From: Bathymodiolus brooksi | Taxonomy: Eukaryota > Mollusca > Bivalvia > Mytilida > Modiolidae | Length of the DNA stretch: 64,000 nucleotides | NCBI GenBank assembly: GCA_963680875.1 | Contig: OY804585.1 | Span: 43,445,414-43,509,413, forward strand | Reading direction: 5' to 3' | Shown: positions 13,191 to 26,745 of the stretch, in pieces | Position numbering within the stretch: position 1 is the stretch's first letter | How the letters are laid out: each line of letters starts with the position of its first letter | Program-made: the position numbers and the translations under genes | The notes under the pieces: model-generated | Told to the model about the DNA's origin: nothing | Seen by the model: the letters and a program-made list of their open reading frames with translations, nothing else | Database searches by the model: none

Positions 13191-14925
13191 CGTGTCTACC
13201 TCGGAATTAGGATAATGTGTCCGAGTGGAGAAACGTGTCTACCTCGGAATGAGGATAATATGTCCGAGTGGAGAAACGTGTCTTCCTCGGAATTAGGATA
13301 ATATGTCCGAGTGGAGAAACGTGTCTTCCTCGGAATTAGGATAATATGTCCCAGTGGAGAAACGTGTCTACTTCGGAAATAAGATAATATGTCCCAGTTG
13401 AGAAATGTGTCTACCTCGGAATTAGGATAATATGTCCGAGTGGAGAAACGTGTCTACCTCTGAATTAGGATACTATGTCCGAGTGGAGAAACGTGTGTAC
13501 CTCGGAATTAGGATAATATGTCCGAGTGGAGAAACGTGTCTACCTCGGAATTAGGATACTATGTACGAGTGGAGAAACGTGCCTACCTCAGAATTAGGAT
13601 AATATGTCCGAGTAGAGAAACGTGTCTACCTCTGAATTAGGATAATACGTCTGAGTGGAGAAACGTGTCTACCTCGGAATTAGGATAATATGTCCGAGTG
13701 GAGAAACGTGTCTACCTCGGAATTCGGATAATATGTCTCAGTGGAGAAACGTGTCTACCTCGGAATTAGAATAATATGTCCCAGTGGAGAAACGTGTCTA
13801 CATCGGAATTAGGATACTATATCCGAGTGGAGAAAGTGTCTACCTCGGAATTAGGATAATATGTCCCAGTGGAGAAATGTGTCTACCTAGGAATTAGGAT
13901 ACTATGTCTGAGTGGAGAAACGTGTCTACCTCGGAATTAGGATAATGTGTCCGAGTGGAGAAATGTGTCTACCTCGGAATTAGGATAATATGTCCGAGTG
14001 GAGAAACGTGTCTACCTCGGAATTAGTATAATATGTCCGAGTGGAGAAACGTGTCTACCTCGGAATTAAGATAATATGTCCCAGTGGAGAAATGTGTCTA
14101 CCTCGGAATTAGGATAATATGTCCAAGTGGAGAAATGTATCTACCTCGGAATTAGGATAATATGTCCCAGTGGTGAAATGTGTCTACCTCGGAATTAGGA
14201 TAATATGTCCGAATGGAGAAAGTGTCTACCTCGGAATTAGGAAAATATGTCCCAGTGGAGAAATGTGTCTACCTGGGAATTAGGATAATATGTCCCAGTG
14301 GAGAAACGTGTCTATCTCGGAATTAGGATAATATGTCCCAGTGGAAAAACGTGTATACCTCGGAATTAGGATAATATGTCCCAGTGGAGAAACGTGTCTA
14401 CCTCGGAATTAGGATAATATGTCCCAGTGGAGAAACGTGTCTACCTCGGAATTAGGATAATATGTCCCAGTGGTGAAATGTGTCTACTTCGGAATTAGGA
14501 TAATATATCCGAGTGGAGAAATGTGTCTACCTCGGAATTAGGATAATATGTCCCAGTAGAGAAACGTGTCTACCTCGGAATTAGGATAATATGTTCCAGT
14601 GGAGAAACGTGTCTACTTCGGAATTAGGATAATATGTCCCAGTAGAGAAACGTGTCTACCTCGGAATTAGGATAATATGTCCCAGTGGAGAAATGTGTCT
14701 ACCTCGGAATTAGGATAATATGTCCCAGTGGAGAAATGTGTCTACCTCGGAAATAGGATAATATGTCCGAGTGGAGAAACGTGTCTACCTCGGAATTAGG
14801 ATAATATGTCCCAGTGGAGAAACGTGTCTACCTCAGAATTAGGATAATATGTCCGAGTGGGGAAACGTGTCTACCTCGGAATTAGGATAATATGTCCGAG
14901 TGGAGAAACGTGTCTACCTCGGAAT
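13191..14925 (+). repeat. 1.93-1.98-kb tandem unit, copy 2
   Basis: Second copy of the transition unit, running into the start of the 4,766-bp duplication at about 13,975. Near 14,925 the order changes back to left-type monomers (gtctaag, gaataat). The next acatcgg marker lies at 15,517, only 1,717 bp (40 monomers) after the one at 13,800. The underlying HOR here is therefore not fixed in length but varies between about 40 and 46 monomers. Confidence 0.65.
13720..13725. other. GAATTC (EcoRI) site created by a rare substitution
   Basis: The usual ggaattagg is changed to ggaattcgg by A22 to C, which creates GAATTC. I noticed no other such site in the window, but did not count exhaustively. It is useful as a unique landmark in an otherwise monotonous array. 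Confidence 0.7.
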
Positions 14926-17900
14926 TAGGATAATATGTCTAAGTGGAGAAACGTATCTACCTCGGAATTAGAATAATATGTCCCAGTGGAGAAACGTGTC
15001 TACCTCGGAATTAGGATAATATGTCCGAGTGGAAAAAGTGTCTACCTCGGAATTAGGATAATATGTCCCAGTGAAGAAATGTGTCTACCTCGGAATTAGG
15101 ATACTATGTTTGAGTGGAGAAACGTGTCTACCTCGGAATTAGGATAATGTGTCCGAGTGGAGAAACGTGTCTACCTCGGAATGAGGATAATATGTCCGAG
15201 TGGAGAAACGTGTCTTCCTCGGAATTAGGATAATATGTCCCAGTGGAGAAACGTGTCTACTTCGGAAATAAGATAATATGTCCCAGTGGAGAAACGTGTC
15301 TACCTCGGAATTAGGATAATATATCCGAGTGGAGAAACGTGTCTACCTCGGAATTAGGATAATACGTCTGAGTGGAGAAACGTGTCTACCTCGGAATTAG
15401 GATAATATGTCCGAGTGGAGAAACGTGTCTACCTCGGAATTAGGATAATATGTCTCAGTGGAGAAACGTGTCTACCTCGGAATTAGAATAATATGTCCCA
15501 GTGGAGAAACGTGTCTACATCGGAATTAGGATACTATATCCGAATGGAGAAAGTGTCTACCTCGGAATTAGGATAATATTTCCCAGTGGAGAAATGTGTC
15601 TACCTCGGAATTAGGATACTATGTCTGAGTGGAGAAACGTGTCTACCTCGGAATTAGGATAATGTGTCCAAGTGGAGAAAGGTGTCTACCTCGGAATGAG
15701 GATAATATGTCTGAGTGGAGAAATGTGTCTACCTCGGAATTAGGATAATATGTCCGAGTGGAGAAACGTGTCTACCTCGGAATTAGTATAATATGTCCGA
15801 GTGGAGAAACGTGTCTACCTCGGAATTAGGATAATATGTCCCAGTGGAGAAATGTGTCTACCTCGGAATTAGGATAATATGTCCAAGTGGAGAAATGTAT
15901 CTACCTCGGAATTAGGATAATATGTCCCAGTGGTGAAATGTGTTTACCTTGGAATTAGGATAATATGTCCGAGAGGAGAAAGTGTCTACCTCGGAATTAG
16001 GAAAATATGTCCCAGTGGAGAAATGTGTCTACCTGGGAATTAGGATAATATGTCCCAGTGGAGAAACGTGTCTATCTCGGAATTAGGATAATATGTCCCA
16101 GTGGAAAAACGTGTCTACTTCGGAATTAGGATAATATGTCCCAGTGGAGAAACGTGTCTACCTCGGAATTAGGATAATATGTCCCAGTGGAGAAACGTGT
16201 CTACCTCGGAATTAGGATAATATGTCCCAGTGGTGAAATGTGTCTACTTCGGAATTAGGATAATATGTCCGAGTGGAGAAATGTGTCTACCTCGGAATTA
16301 GGATAATATGTCCCAGTGGAGAAACGTGTCTACCTCGAAATTAGGATAATATGTTCCAGTGGAGAAACGTGTCTACCTCGGAATTAGGATAATATGTCCG
16401 AGTGGTGAAACGTGTCAACTTCGGAATAAGGATAATATGTCCTAGTGGAGAAACGTGTCTACCTCGGAATTAGGATAATATGTCCCAGTGGAGAAACGGG
16501 TCTACCTCGGAATTAGGATAATATGTTCCAGTGGAGAAGCGTGTCTACCTCGGAATTAGGATAATATGTCCCAGTGGAGAAACGTGTCTACCTCGGAATT
16601 AGCATAATATGTCCCAGTGGAGAAATACGTCCACCTCGGAATTAGGATAATATGTCCCAGTGGAGAAATGTGTCTACCTCGGAAATAGGATAATATGTCC
16701 GAGTGGAGAAATGTGTCTACCTCGGAATTAGGATAATATGCCCGAGTGGAGAAACGTGTCTTCCTCGGAATTAGGATAATATGTCCGAGTGGAGAAACGG
16801 GTCTACCTCGGAATTAGGATAATATGTCCCAGTGGAAAAAACGTGTCTACTTCGGAAATAAGATAATATGTCCGAGTGGAGAAACGTGTCTACCTCGGAA
16901 TTAGGATAATATGTCCCAGTGGAGAAACGTGTCTACCTCGGAATTAGGATATTATGTCCGAGTGGAGAAACGTGTGTACCTCGGAATTAGGATAATATGT
17001 CCGAGTGGAGAAACGTGTCTACCTCGGAATTAGGATACTATGTACGAGTGGAGAAACGTGTCTACCTCAGAATTAGGATAATATGTCCGAGTGGAGAAAC
17101 GTGTCTACCTCGGAATTAGGATAATATGTCTAAGTGGAGAAACGTGTCTACCTCGGAATTAGAATAATATGTCCCAGTGGAGAAACGTGTCTACCTCGGA
17201 ATTAGGATACTATGTCCGAGTGGAGAAAGTGTCTACCTCGGAATTAGGATAATATGTCCCAGTGGAGAAATGTGTCTACCTCGGAAATAGGATACTATGT
17301 CTGAGTGGAGAAACGTGTCTACCTCGGAATTAGGATAATGTGTCCGAGTGGAGAAAGTGTCTACCTCGGAATTAGGATAATATGTCCGAGTGGAGAAACG
17401 TGTCTACCTCGGAATTAGGATAATATGTCTCAGTGGAGAAACGTGTCTACCTCGGAATTAGAATAATATGTCCCAGTGGAGAAACGTGTCTACATCGGAA
17501 TTAGGATACTATATCCGAGTGGAGAAAGTGTCTACCTCGGAATTAGGATAATATGTCCCAGTGGAGAAATGTGTCTACCTCGGAATTAGGATACTATGTC
17601 TGAGTGGAAAAGTGTGTCTAACTCGGAATTAGGATAATGTGTCCGAGTGGAGAAATGTGTCTACCTCGGAATGAGGATAATATGTCTGAGTGGAGAAATG
17701 TGTCTACATCGGAATTAGGATAATATGTCCGAGTGGAGAAACGTGACTACCTCAGAATTAGGATACTATGTCCGAGTGGAGAAACGTGTGTACCTCGGAA
17801 TTAGGATAATATGTCCCAGTGGAGAAACGTGTCTACCTCGGAATTAGGATAATATGTCCGAGTGGAGAAACGTGTCTACCTTGGAATTAGGATAATATGT

Positions 17901-18740
17901 CCCAGTGGAGAAACGTGTCTACCTCGGAATTAGGAAAATATGTCCCAGTGGAGAAATGTGTCTACCTCGGAATTAGGATAATATGTCCCAGTGGAGAAAG
18001 GTGTCTACCTCGGAATTAGGATAATATGTCCGAGTGGAGAAATGTGTCTACCTCGGAATTAGGATAATATGACCAAGTGGAGAAACGTATCTACCTCGGA
18101 ATTAGGATAATATGTCCCAGTGGTGAAATGTGTCAACCTCGGAATTAGGATAATATGTTCCAGTGGAGAAAGTGTCTACCTCGGAATTAGGATAATATGT
18201 CCCAGTGGAGAAATGTGTCTACCTCGGAATTAGGATAATATGTCCCAGTGGAGAAATGTGTCTCCCTCGGAATTAGGATAATATGTCCCAGTGGAGAAAC
18301 GTGTCTACCTGGGAATTAGGATAATATGTCCCAGTGGAGAAACGTGTCTATCTCCGAATTAGGATAATATGTCCCAGTGGGGAAATGTGTCTACCTCGGA
18401 ATTAGGATAATATGTCCCAGTGGAGAAACGTGTCTACCTCGGAATTAGGATAATATGTCCGAGTGGAGAAACGTGTCTACCTCGGAATTAGGATAACATG
18501 TCCCAGTGGAGATACGTGTCTACCTCGGAATTAGAATAATATGTCCCAGTGGAGAAATGTGTCTACCTCGGAAATAGGATAATATGTCCCAGTGGAGAAG
18601 CGTGTCTACCTCGGAATTAGGATAATATGTCCCAGTGGAGAAACGTGTCTACCTCGGAATTAGGATAATATGTCCCAGTGGAGAAACGTGTCTACCTCGG
18701 AATTAGGATAATATGTCCGAGTGGTGAAACGTGTCAACTT
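13975..18740 (+). repeat. 4,766-bp tandem duplication, copy a
   Basis: Long unit repeated directly downstream. Markers at exact +4,766 offset: ttagtataat 14,025 to 18,791; gtgtatacc 14,351 to 19,117; tacgtcca 16,626 to 21,392; six-A monomer 16,836 to 21,602. The match begins near 13,975/18,741 and runs to about 17,370/22,136. After that, copy a holds 472 extra bases (11 monomers minus 1) before the match resumes at 17,881/22,175 with offset 4,294. Few substitutions separate the copies where checked, for example gtggggaaa near 14,858 against gtggagaaa. The duplication is therefore recent. Confidence 0.85.
17373..17745 (+). repeat. Patch of about 370 bp matching 11,706-12,078
   Basis: This stretch has no counterpart in copy b of the 4,766-bp duplication but matches 11,706-12,078 at offset 5,667. 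It includes a rare pair, gtggaaaagtgtgt followed by ctaactcgg, seen at 11,941 and 17,608 only. The gtgactacctcag monomer just after it (17,744) is otherwise typical of the left block (for example 4,086 and 6,921). The patch looks like an insertion or a conversion tract from about 5.7 kb to the left. It ends within about 10 bp of the start of the 13.18-kb duplication. Confidence 0.7.
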
Positions 18741-21700
18741 CGGAATTAGGATAATATGTCCGAGTGGAGAAACGTGTCTACCTCGGAATTAGTATAATAT
18801 GTCCGAGTGGAGAAACGTGTCTACCTCGGAATTAAGATAATATGTCCCAGTGGAGAAATGTGTCTACCTCGGAATTAGGATAATATGTCCAAGTGGAGAA
18901 ATGTATCTACCTCGGAATTAGGATAATATGTCCCAGTGGTGAAATGTGTCTACCTCGGAATTAGGATAATATGTCCGAATGGAGAAAGTGTCTACCTCGG
19001 AATTAGGAAAATATGTCCCAGTGGAGAAATGTGTCTACCTGGGAATTAGGATAATATGTCCCAGTGGAGAAACGTGTCTATCTCGGAATTAGGATAATAT
19101 GTCCCAGTGGAAAAACGTGTATACCTCGGAATTAGGATAATATGTCCCAGTGGAGAAACGTGTCTACCTCGGAATTAGGATAATATGTCCCAGTGGAGAA
19201 ACGTGTCTACCTCGGAATTAGGATAATATGTCCCAGTGGTGAAATGTGTCTACTTCGGAATTAGGATAATATATCCGAGTGGAGAAATGTGTCTACCTCG
19301 GAATTAGGATAATATGTCCCAGTAGAGAAACGTGTCTACCTCGGAATTAGGATAATATGTTCCAGTGGAGAAACGTGTCTACTTCGGAATTAGGATAATA
19401 TGTCCCAGTAGAGAAACGTGTCTACCTCGGAATTAGGATAATATGTCCCAGTGGAGAAATGTGTCTACCTCGGAATTAGGATAATATGTCCCAGTGGAGA
19501 AATGTGTCTACCTCGGAAATAGGATAATATGTCCGAGTGGAGAAACGTGTCTACCTCGGAATTAGGATAATATGTCCCAGTGGAGAAACGTGTCTACCTC
19601 AGAATTAGGATAATATGTCCGAGTGGAGAAACGTGTCTACCTCGGAATTAGGATAATATGTCCGAGTGGAGAAACGTGTCTACCTCGGAATTAGGATAAT
19701 ATGTCTAAGTGGAGAAACGTATCTACCTCGGAATTAGAATAATATGTCCCAGTGGAGAAACGTGTCTACCTCGGAATTAGGATAATATGTCCGAGTGGAA
19801 AAAGTGTCTACCTCGGAATTAGGATAATATGTCCCAGTGAAGAAATGTGTCTACCTCGGAATTAGGATACTATGTTTGAGTGGAGAAACGTGTCTACCTC
19901 GGAATTAGGATAATGTGTCCGAGTGGAGAAACGTGTCTACCTCGGAATGAGGATAATATGTCCGAGTGGAGAAACGTGTCTTCCTCGGAATTAGGATAAT
20001 ATGTCCCAGTGGAGAAACGTGTCTACTTCGGAAATAAGATAATATGTCCCAGTGGAGAAACGTGTCTACCTCGGAATTAGGATAATATATCCGAGTGGAG
20101 AAACGTGTCTACCTCGGAATTAGGATAATACGTCTGAGTGGAGAAACGTGTCTACCTCGGAATTAGGATAATATGTCCGAGTGGAGAAACGTGTCTACCT
20201 CGGAATTAGGATAATATGTCTCAGTGGAGAAACGTGTCTACCTCGGAATTAGAATAATATGTCCCAGTGGAGAAACGTGTCTACATCGGAATTAGGATAC
20301 TATATCCGAATGGAGAAAGTGTCTACCTCGGAATTAGGATAATATTTCCCAGTGGAGAAATGTGTCTACCTCGGAATTAGGATACTATGTCTGAGTGGAG
20401 AAACGTGTCTACCTCGGAATTAGGATAATGTGTCCAAGTGGAGAAAGGTGTCTACCTCGGAATGAGGATAATATGTCTGAGTGGAGAAATGTGTCTACCT
20501 CGGAATTAGGATAATATGTCCGAGTGGAGAAACGTGTCTACCTCGGAATTAGTATAATATGTCCGAGTGGAGAAACGTGTCTACCTCGGAATTAGGATAA
20601 TATGTCCCAGTGGAGAAATGTGTCTACCTCGGAATTAGGATAATATGTCCAAGTGGAGAAATGTATCTACCTCGGAATTAGGATAATATGTCCCAGTGGT
20701 GAAATGTGTTTACCTTGGAATTAGGATAATATGTCCGAGAGGAGAAAGTGTCTACCTCGGAATTAGGAAAATATGTCCCAGTGGAGAAATGTGTCTACCT
20801 GGGAATTAGGATAATATGTCCCAGTGGAGAAACGTGTCTATCTCGGAATTAGGATAATATGTCCCAGTGGAAAAACGTGTCTACTTCGGAATTAGGATAA
20901 TATGTCCCAGTGGAGAAACGTGTCTACCTCGGAATTAGGATAATATGTCCCAGTGGAGAAACGTGTCTACCTCGGAATTAGGATAATATGTCCCAGTGGT
21001 GAAATGTGTCTACTTCGGAATTAGGATAATATGTCCGAGTGGAGAAATGTGTCTACCTCGGAATTAGGATAATATGTCCCAGTGGAGAAACGTGTCTACC
21101 TCGAAATTAGGATAATATGTTCCAGTGGAGAAACGTGTCTACCTCGGAATTAGGATAATATGTCCGAGTGGTGAAACGTGTCAACTTCGGAATAAGGATA
21201 ATATGTCCTAGTGGAGAAACGTGTCTACCTCGGAATTAGGATAATATGTCCCAGTGGAGAAACGGGTCTACCTCGGAATTAGGATAATATGTTCCAGTGG
21301 AGAAGCGTGTCTACCTCGGAATTAGGATAATATGTCCCAGTGGAGAAACGTGTCTACCTCGGAATTAGCATAATATGTCCCAGTGGAGAAATACGTCCAC
21401 CTCGGAATTAGGATAATATGTCCCAGTGGAGAAATGTGTCTACCTCGGAAATAGGATAATATGTCCGAGTGGAGAAATGTGTCTACCTCGGAATTAGGAT
21501 AATATGCCCGAGTGGAGAAACGTGTCTTCCTCGGAATTAGGATAATATGTCCGAGTGGAGAAACGGGTCTACCTCGGAATTAGGATAATATGTCCCAGTG
21601 GAAAAAACGTGTCTACTTCGGAAATAAGATAATATGTCCGAGTGGAGAAACGTGTCTACCTCGGAATTAGGATAATATGTCCCAGTGGAGAAACGTGTCT

Positions 21701-23050
21701 ACCTCGGAATTAGGATATTATGTCCGAGTGGAGAAACGTGTGTACCTCGGAATTAGGATAATATGTCCGAGTGGAGAAACGTGTCTACCTCGGAATTAGG
21801 ATACTATGTACGAGTGGAGAAACGTGTCTACCTCAGAATTAGGATAATATGTCCGAGTGGAGAAACGTGTCTACCTCGGAATTAGGATAATATGTCTAAG
21901 TGGAGAAACGTGTCTACCTCGGAATTAGAATAATATGTCCCAGTGGAGAAACGTGTCTACCTCGGAATTAGGATACTATGTCCGAGTGGAGAAAGTGTCT
22001 ACCTCGGAATTAGGATAATATGTCCCAGTGGAGAAATGTGTCTACCTCGGAATTAGGATACTATGTCTGAGTGGAGAAACGTGTCTACCTCGGAATTAGG
22101 ATAATGTGTCCGAGTGGAGAAAGTGTCTACCTCGGAATGAGGATAATATATCTGAGTGGAGAAATGTGTCTACCTTGGAATTAGGATAATATGTCCCAGT
22201 GGAGAAACGTGTCTACCTCGGAATTAGGAAAATATGTCCCAGTGGAGAAATGTGTCTACCTCGGAATTAGGATAATATGTCCCAGTGGAGAAAGGTGTCT
22301 ACCTCGGAATTAGGATAATATGTCCGAGTGGAGAAATGTGTCTACCTCGGAATTAGGATAATATGACCAAGTGGAGAAACGTATCTACCTCGGAATTAGG
22401 ATAATATGTCCCAGTGGTGAAATGTGTCAACCTCGGAATTAGGATAATATGTTCCAGTGGAGAAAGTGTCTACCTCGGAATTAGGATAATATGTCCCAGT
22501 GGAGAAATGTGTCTACCTCGGAATTAGGATAATATGTCCCAGTGGAGAAATGTGTCTCCCTCGGAATTAGGATAATATGTCCCAGTGGAGAAACGTGTCT
22601 ACCTGGGAATTAGGATAATATGTCCCAGTGGAGAAACGTGTCTATCTCCGAATTAGGATAATATGTCCCAGTGGGGAAATGTGTCTACCTCGGAATTAGG
22701 ATAATATGTCCCAGTGGAGAAACGTGTCTACCTCGGAATTAGGATAATATGTCCGAGTGGAGAAACGTGTCTACCTCGGAATTAGGATAACATGTCCCAG
22801 TGGAGATACGTGTCTACCTCGGAATTAGAATAATATGTCCCAGTGGAGAAATGTGTCTACCTCGGAAATAGGATAATATGTCCCAGTGGAGAAGCGTGTC
22901 TACCTCGGAATTAGGATAATATGTCCCAGTGGAGAAACGTGTCTACCTCGGAATTAGGATAATATGTCCCAGTGGAGAAACGTGTCTACCTCGGAATTAG
23001 GATAATATGTCCGAGTGGTGAAACGTGTCAACTTCGGAATTAGGATAATA
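18741..23050 (+). repeat. 4,766-bp tandem duplication, copy b (shortened)
   Basis: Second copy, about 4.3 kb because it lacks the 11-monomer block of copy a. Marker ggataacatg is at 18,491 in a and 22,785 in b (offset 4,294). The gtggtgaaacgtgtcaac monomer is at 18,721 and 23,015. Similarity stops near 23,085, where b has ttaggacaat against ttagtataat. The a/b junction at about 18,741 recurs inside the second 13.18-kb copy near 31,922, so this duplication came before that one. Confidence 0.8.
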
Positions 23051-23310
23051 TGTCCGAGTGGAGAAACGTGTCTACCTCGGAATTAGGACAATATGTCCCA
23101 GTGTAGAAACAGGTCTACCTCGGAATTAGGATAATATGTTCCAGTGGAGAAACATGTCTACCTCGGAAATAGGATAATATGTCCGAGTGGAGAAACGTGT
23201 CTACCTCGGAATTAGGATAATATGTCCCAGTGGAGAAACGTGTCTACCTCTGAATTAGGATAATATGTCCCAGTGGAGAAACGTGTCTACCTCGGAATTA
23301 GGATAATATG

Positions 23311-25070
23311 TTCCAGTGGAGAAACGTGTCTACTTCGGAATTAGGATAATATGTCCCAGTAGAGAAACGTGTCTACCTCGGAATTAGGATAATATGTCCC
23401 AGTGGAGAAATGTGTCTACCTCGGAATTAGGATAATATGTCCCAGTGGAGAAATGTGTCTACCTCGGAAATAGGATAATATGTCCGAGTGGAGAAACGTG
23501 TCTACCTCGGAATTAGGATAATATGTCCCAGTGGAGAAACGTGTCTACCTCAGAATTAGGATAATATGTCCGAGTGGAGAAACGTATCTACCTCGGAATT
23601 AGGATAATATGTCCGAGTGGAGAAACGTGTCTACCTCGGAATTAGGATAATATGTCTCAGTGGAGAAACGTGTCTACCTCGGAATTAGAATAATATGTCC
23701 CAGTGGAGAAACGTGTCTACCTCGGAATTAGGATAATATGTCCGAGTGGAAAAAGTGTCTACCTCGGAATTAGGATAATATTTCCCAGTGAAGAAATGTG
23801 TCTACCTCGGAATTAGGATACTATGTCTGAGTGGAGAAACGTGTCTACCTCGGAATTAGGATAATGTGTCCGAGTGGAGAAACGTGTCTACCTCGGAATG
23901 AGGATAATATGTCCGAGTGGAGAAACGTGTCTACCTCGGAATTAGGATAATATGCCCGAGTGGAGAAACGTGTCTTCCTCGGAATTAGGATAATATGTCC
24001 GAGTGGAGAAACGTGTCTTCCACGGAATTAGGATAATATGTCCCAGTGGAGAAACGTGTCTACTTCGGAAATAAGATAATATGTCCCAGTGGAGAAACGT
24101 GTCTACCTCGGAATTAGGATAATATATCCGAGTGGAGAAACGTGTCTACCTCGGAATTAGGATACTATGTCCGAGTGGAGAAAAGTGTGTACCTCGGAAT
24201 TAGGATAATATGTCCGAGTGGAGAAACGTGTCTACCTCGGAATTAGGATACTATGTACGAGTGGAGAAACGTGTCTACCTCAGAATTAGGATAATATGTC
24301 CGAGTAGAGAAACGTGTCTACCTCGGAATTAGGATAATATGTCTGAGTGGAGAAACGTGTCTACCTCGGAATTAGGATAATATGTCCGAGTGGAGAAACG
24401 TGTCTACCTCGGAATTAGGATAATATGTCTCAGTGGAGAAACGTGTCTACCTCGGAATTAGAATAATATGTCCCAGTGGAGAAACGTGTCTACATCGGAA
24501 TTAGGATACTATATCCGAATGGAGAAAGTGTCTACCTCGGAATTAGGATAATATGTCCCCATGGAGAAATGTGTCTACCTCGGAATTAGGATACTATGTC
24601 TGAGTGGAGAAACGTGTCTACCTCGGAATTAGGATAATGTGTCCGAGTGGAGAAAGGTGTCTACCTCGGAATGAGGATGATATGTCTGAGTGGAGAAATG
24701 TGCCTACCTCGGAATTAGGATAATATGTCCGAGTGGAGAAACGTGTCTACCTCGGAATTAGGATAATATGTCCGAGTGGAGAAACGTGTCTACCTCGGAA
24801 TTAGGATAATATGTCCCAGTGGAGAAATGTGTCTACCTCGGAATTAGGATAATATGTCCAAGTGGAGAAATGTATCTACCTCGGAATTAGGATAATATGT
24901 CCCAGTGGTGAAATGTGTCTACCTTGGAATTAGGATAATATGTCCGAGAGGAGAAAGTGTCTACCTCGGAATTAGGAAAATATGTCCCAGTGGAGAAATG
25001 TGTCTACCTGGGAATTAGGATAATATGTCCCAGTGGAGAAACGTGTCTATCTCGGAATTAGGATAATATG
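23311..25070 (+). repeat. 1,760-bp tandem unit inside mega-unit copy 1, first
   Basis: Starts at the ttccagtgg monomer at 23,311 and recurs at 25,071, an offset of 1,760 bp (41 monomers minus 3). The next unit lacks two monomers around 23,545-23,630, the ctcagaatt monomer and its neighbour. Later markers such as ccccatgg therefore repeat at 1,674 bp (24,560 to 26,234). The equivalent unit in mega-unit copy 2 begins at 36,492. Confidence 0.85.
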
Positions 25071-26744
25071 TTCCAGTGGAGAAACGTGTCTACTTCGGAA
25101 TTAGGATAATATGTCCCAGTAGAGAAACGTGTCTACCTCGGAATTAGGATAATATGTCCCAGTGGAGAAATGTGTCTACCTCGGAATTAGGATAATATGT
25201 CCCAGTGGAGAAATGTGTCTACCTCGGAAATAGGATAATATGTCCGAGTGGAGAAACGTGTCTACCTCGGAATTAGGATAATATGTCCGAGTGGAGAAAC
25301 GTGTCTACCTCGGAATTAGGATAATATGTCTAAGTGGAGAAACGTGTCTACCTCGGAATTAGAATAATATGTCCCAGTGGAGAAACGTGTCTACCTCGGA
25401 ATTAGGATAATATGTCCGAGTGGAAAAAGTGTCTACCTCGGAATTAGGATAATATGTCCCAGTGAAGAAATGTGTCTACCTCGTAATTAGGATACTATGT
25501 CTGAGTGGAGAAACGTGTCTATCTCGGAATTAGGATAATGTGTCCGAGTGGAGAAACGTGTCTACCTCGGAATGAGGATAATATGTCCGAGTGGAGAAAC
25601 GTGTCTACCTCGGAATTAGGATAATATGCCCGAGTGGAGAAACGTGTCTTCCTCGGAATTAGGATAATATGTCCGAGTGGAGAAACGTGTCTTCCACGGA
25701 ATTAGGATAATATGTCCCAGTGGAGAAACGTGTCTACTTCGGAAATAAGATAATATGTCCCAGTGGAGAAACGTGTCTACCTCGGAATTAGGATAATATA
25801 TCCGAGTGGAGAAACGTGTCTACCTCGGAATTAGGATACTATGTCCGAGTGGAGAAAAGTGTGTACCTCGGAATTAGGATAATATGTCCGAGTGGAGAAA
25901 CGTGTCTACCTCGGAATTAGGATACTATGTACGAGTGGAGAAACGTGTCTACCTCAGAATTAGGATAATATGTCCGAGTAGAGAAACGTGTCTACCTCGG
26001 AATTAGGATAATATGTCTGAGTGGAGAAACGTGTCTACCTCGGAATTAGGATAATATGTCCGAGTGGAGAAACGTGTCTACCTCGGAATTAGGATAATAT
26101 GTCTCAGTGGAGAAACGTGTCTACCTCGGAATTAGAATAATATGTCCCAGTGGAGAAACGTGTCTACATCGGAATTAGGATACTATATCCGAATGGAGAA
26201 AGTGTCTACCTCGGAATTAGGATAATATGTCCCCATGGAGAAATGTGTCTACCTCGGAATTAGGATACTATGTCTGAGTGGAGAAACGTGTCTACCTCGG
26301 AATTAGGATAATGTGTCCGAGTGGAGAAAGGTGTCTACCTCGGAATGAGGATAATATGTCTGAGTGGAGAAATGTGCCTACCTCGGAATTAGGATAATAT
26401 GTCCGAGTGGAGAAACGTGTCTACCTCGGAATTAGGATAATATGTCCGAGTGGAGAAACGTGTCTACCTCGGAATTAGGATAATATGTCCCAGTGGAGAA
26501 ATGTGTCTACCTCGGAATTAGGATAATATGTCCAAGTGGAGAAATGTATCTACCTCGGAATTAGGATAATATGTCCCAGTGGTGAAATGTGTCTACCTTG
26601 GAATTAGGATAATATGTCCGAGAGGAGAAAGTGTCTACCTCGGAATTAGGAAAATATGTCCCAGTGGAGAAATGTGTCTACCTGGGAATTAGGATAATAT
26701 TTCCCAGTGGAGAAACGTGTCTATCTCGGAATTAGGATAATATG
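25071..26744 (+). repeat. 1,674-bp tandem unit inside mega-unit copy 1, second
   Basis: Follows the previous unit directly and ends near 26,744, where tcccagtgg replaces ttccagtgg. Its length is 39 monomers minus 3 bases. Contents include the acatcgg, gataatatatcc and ccccatgg monomers. The equivalent in mega-unit copy 2 is about 38,252-39,925. In the partial third copy further right only one such unit is present. Confidence 0.85.
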
Positions 26745-26745
26745 T

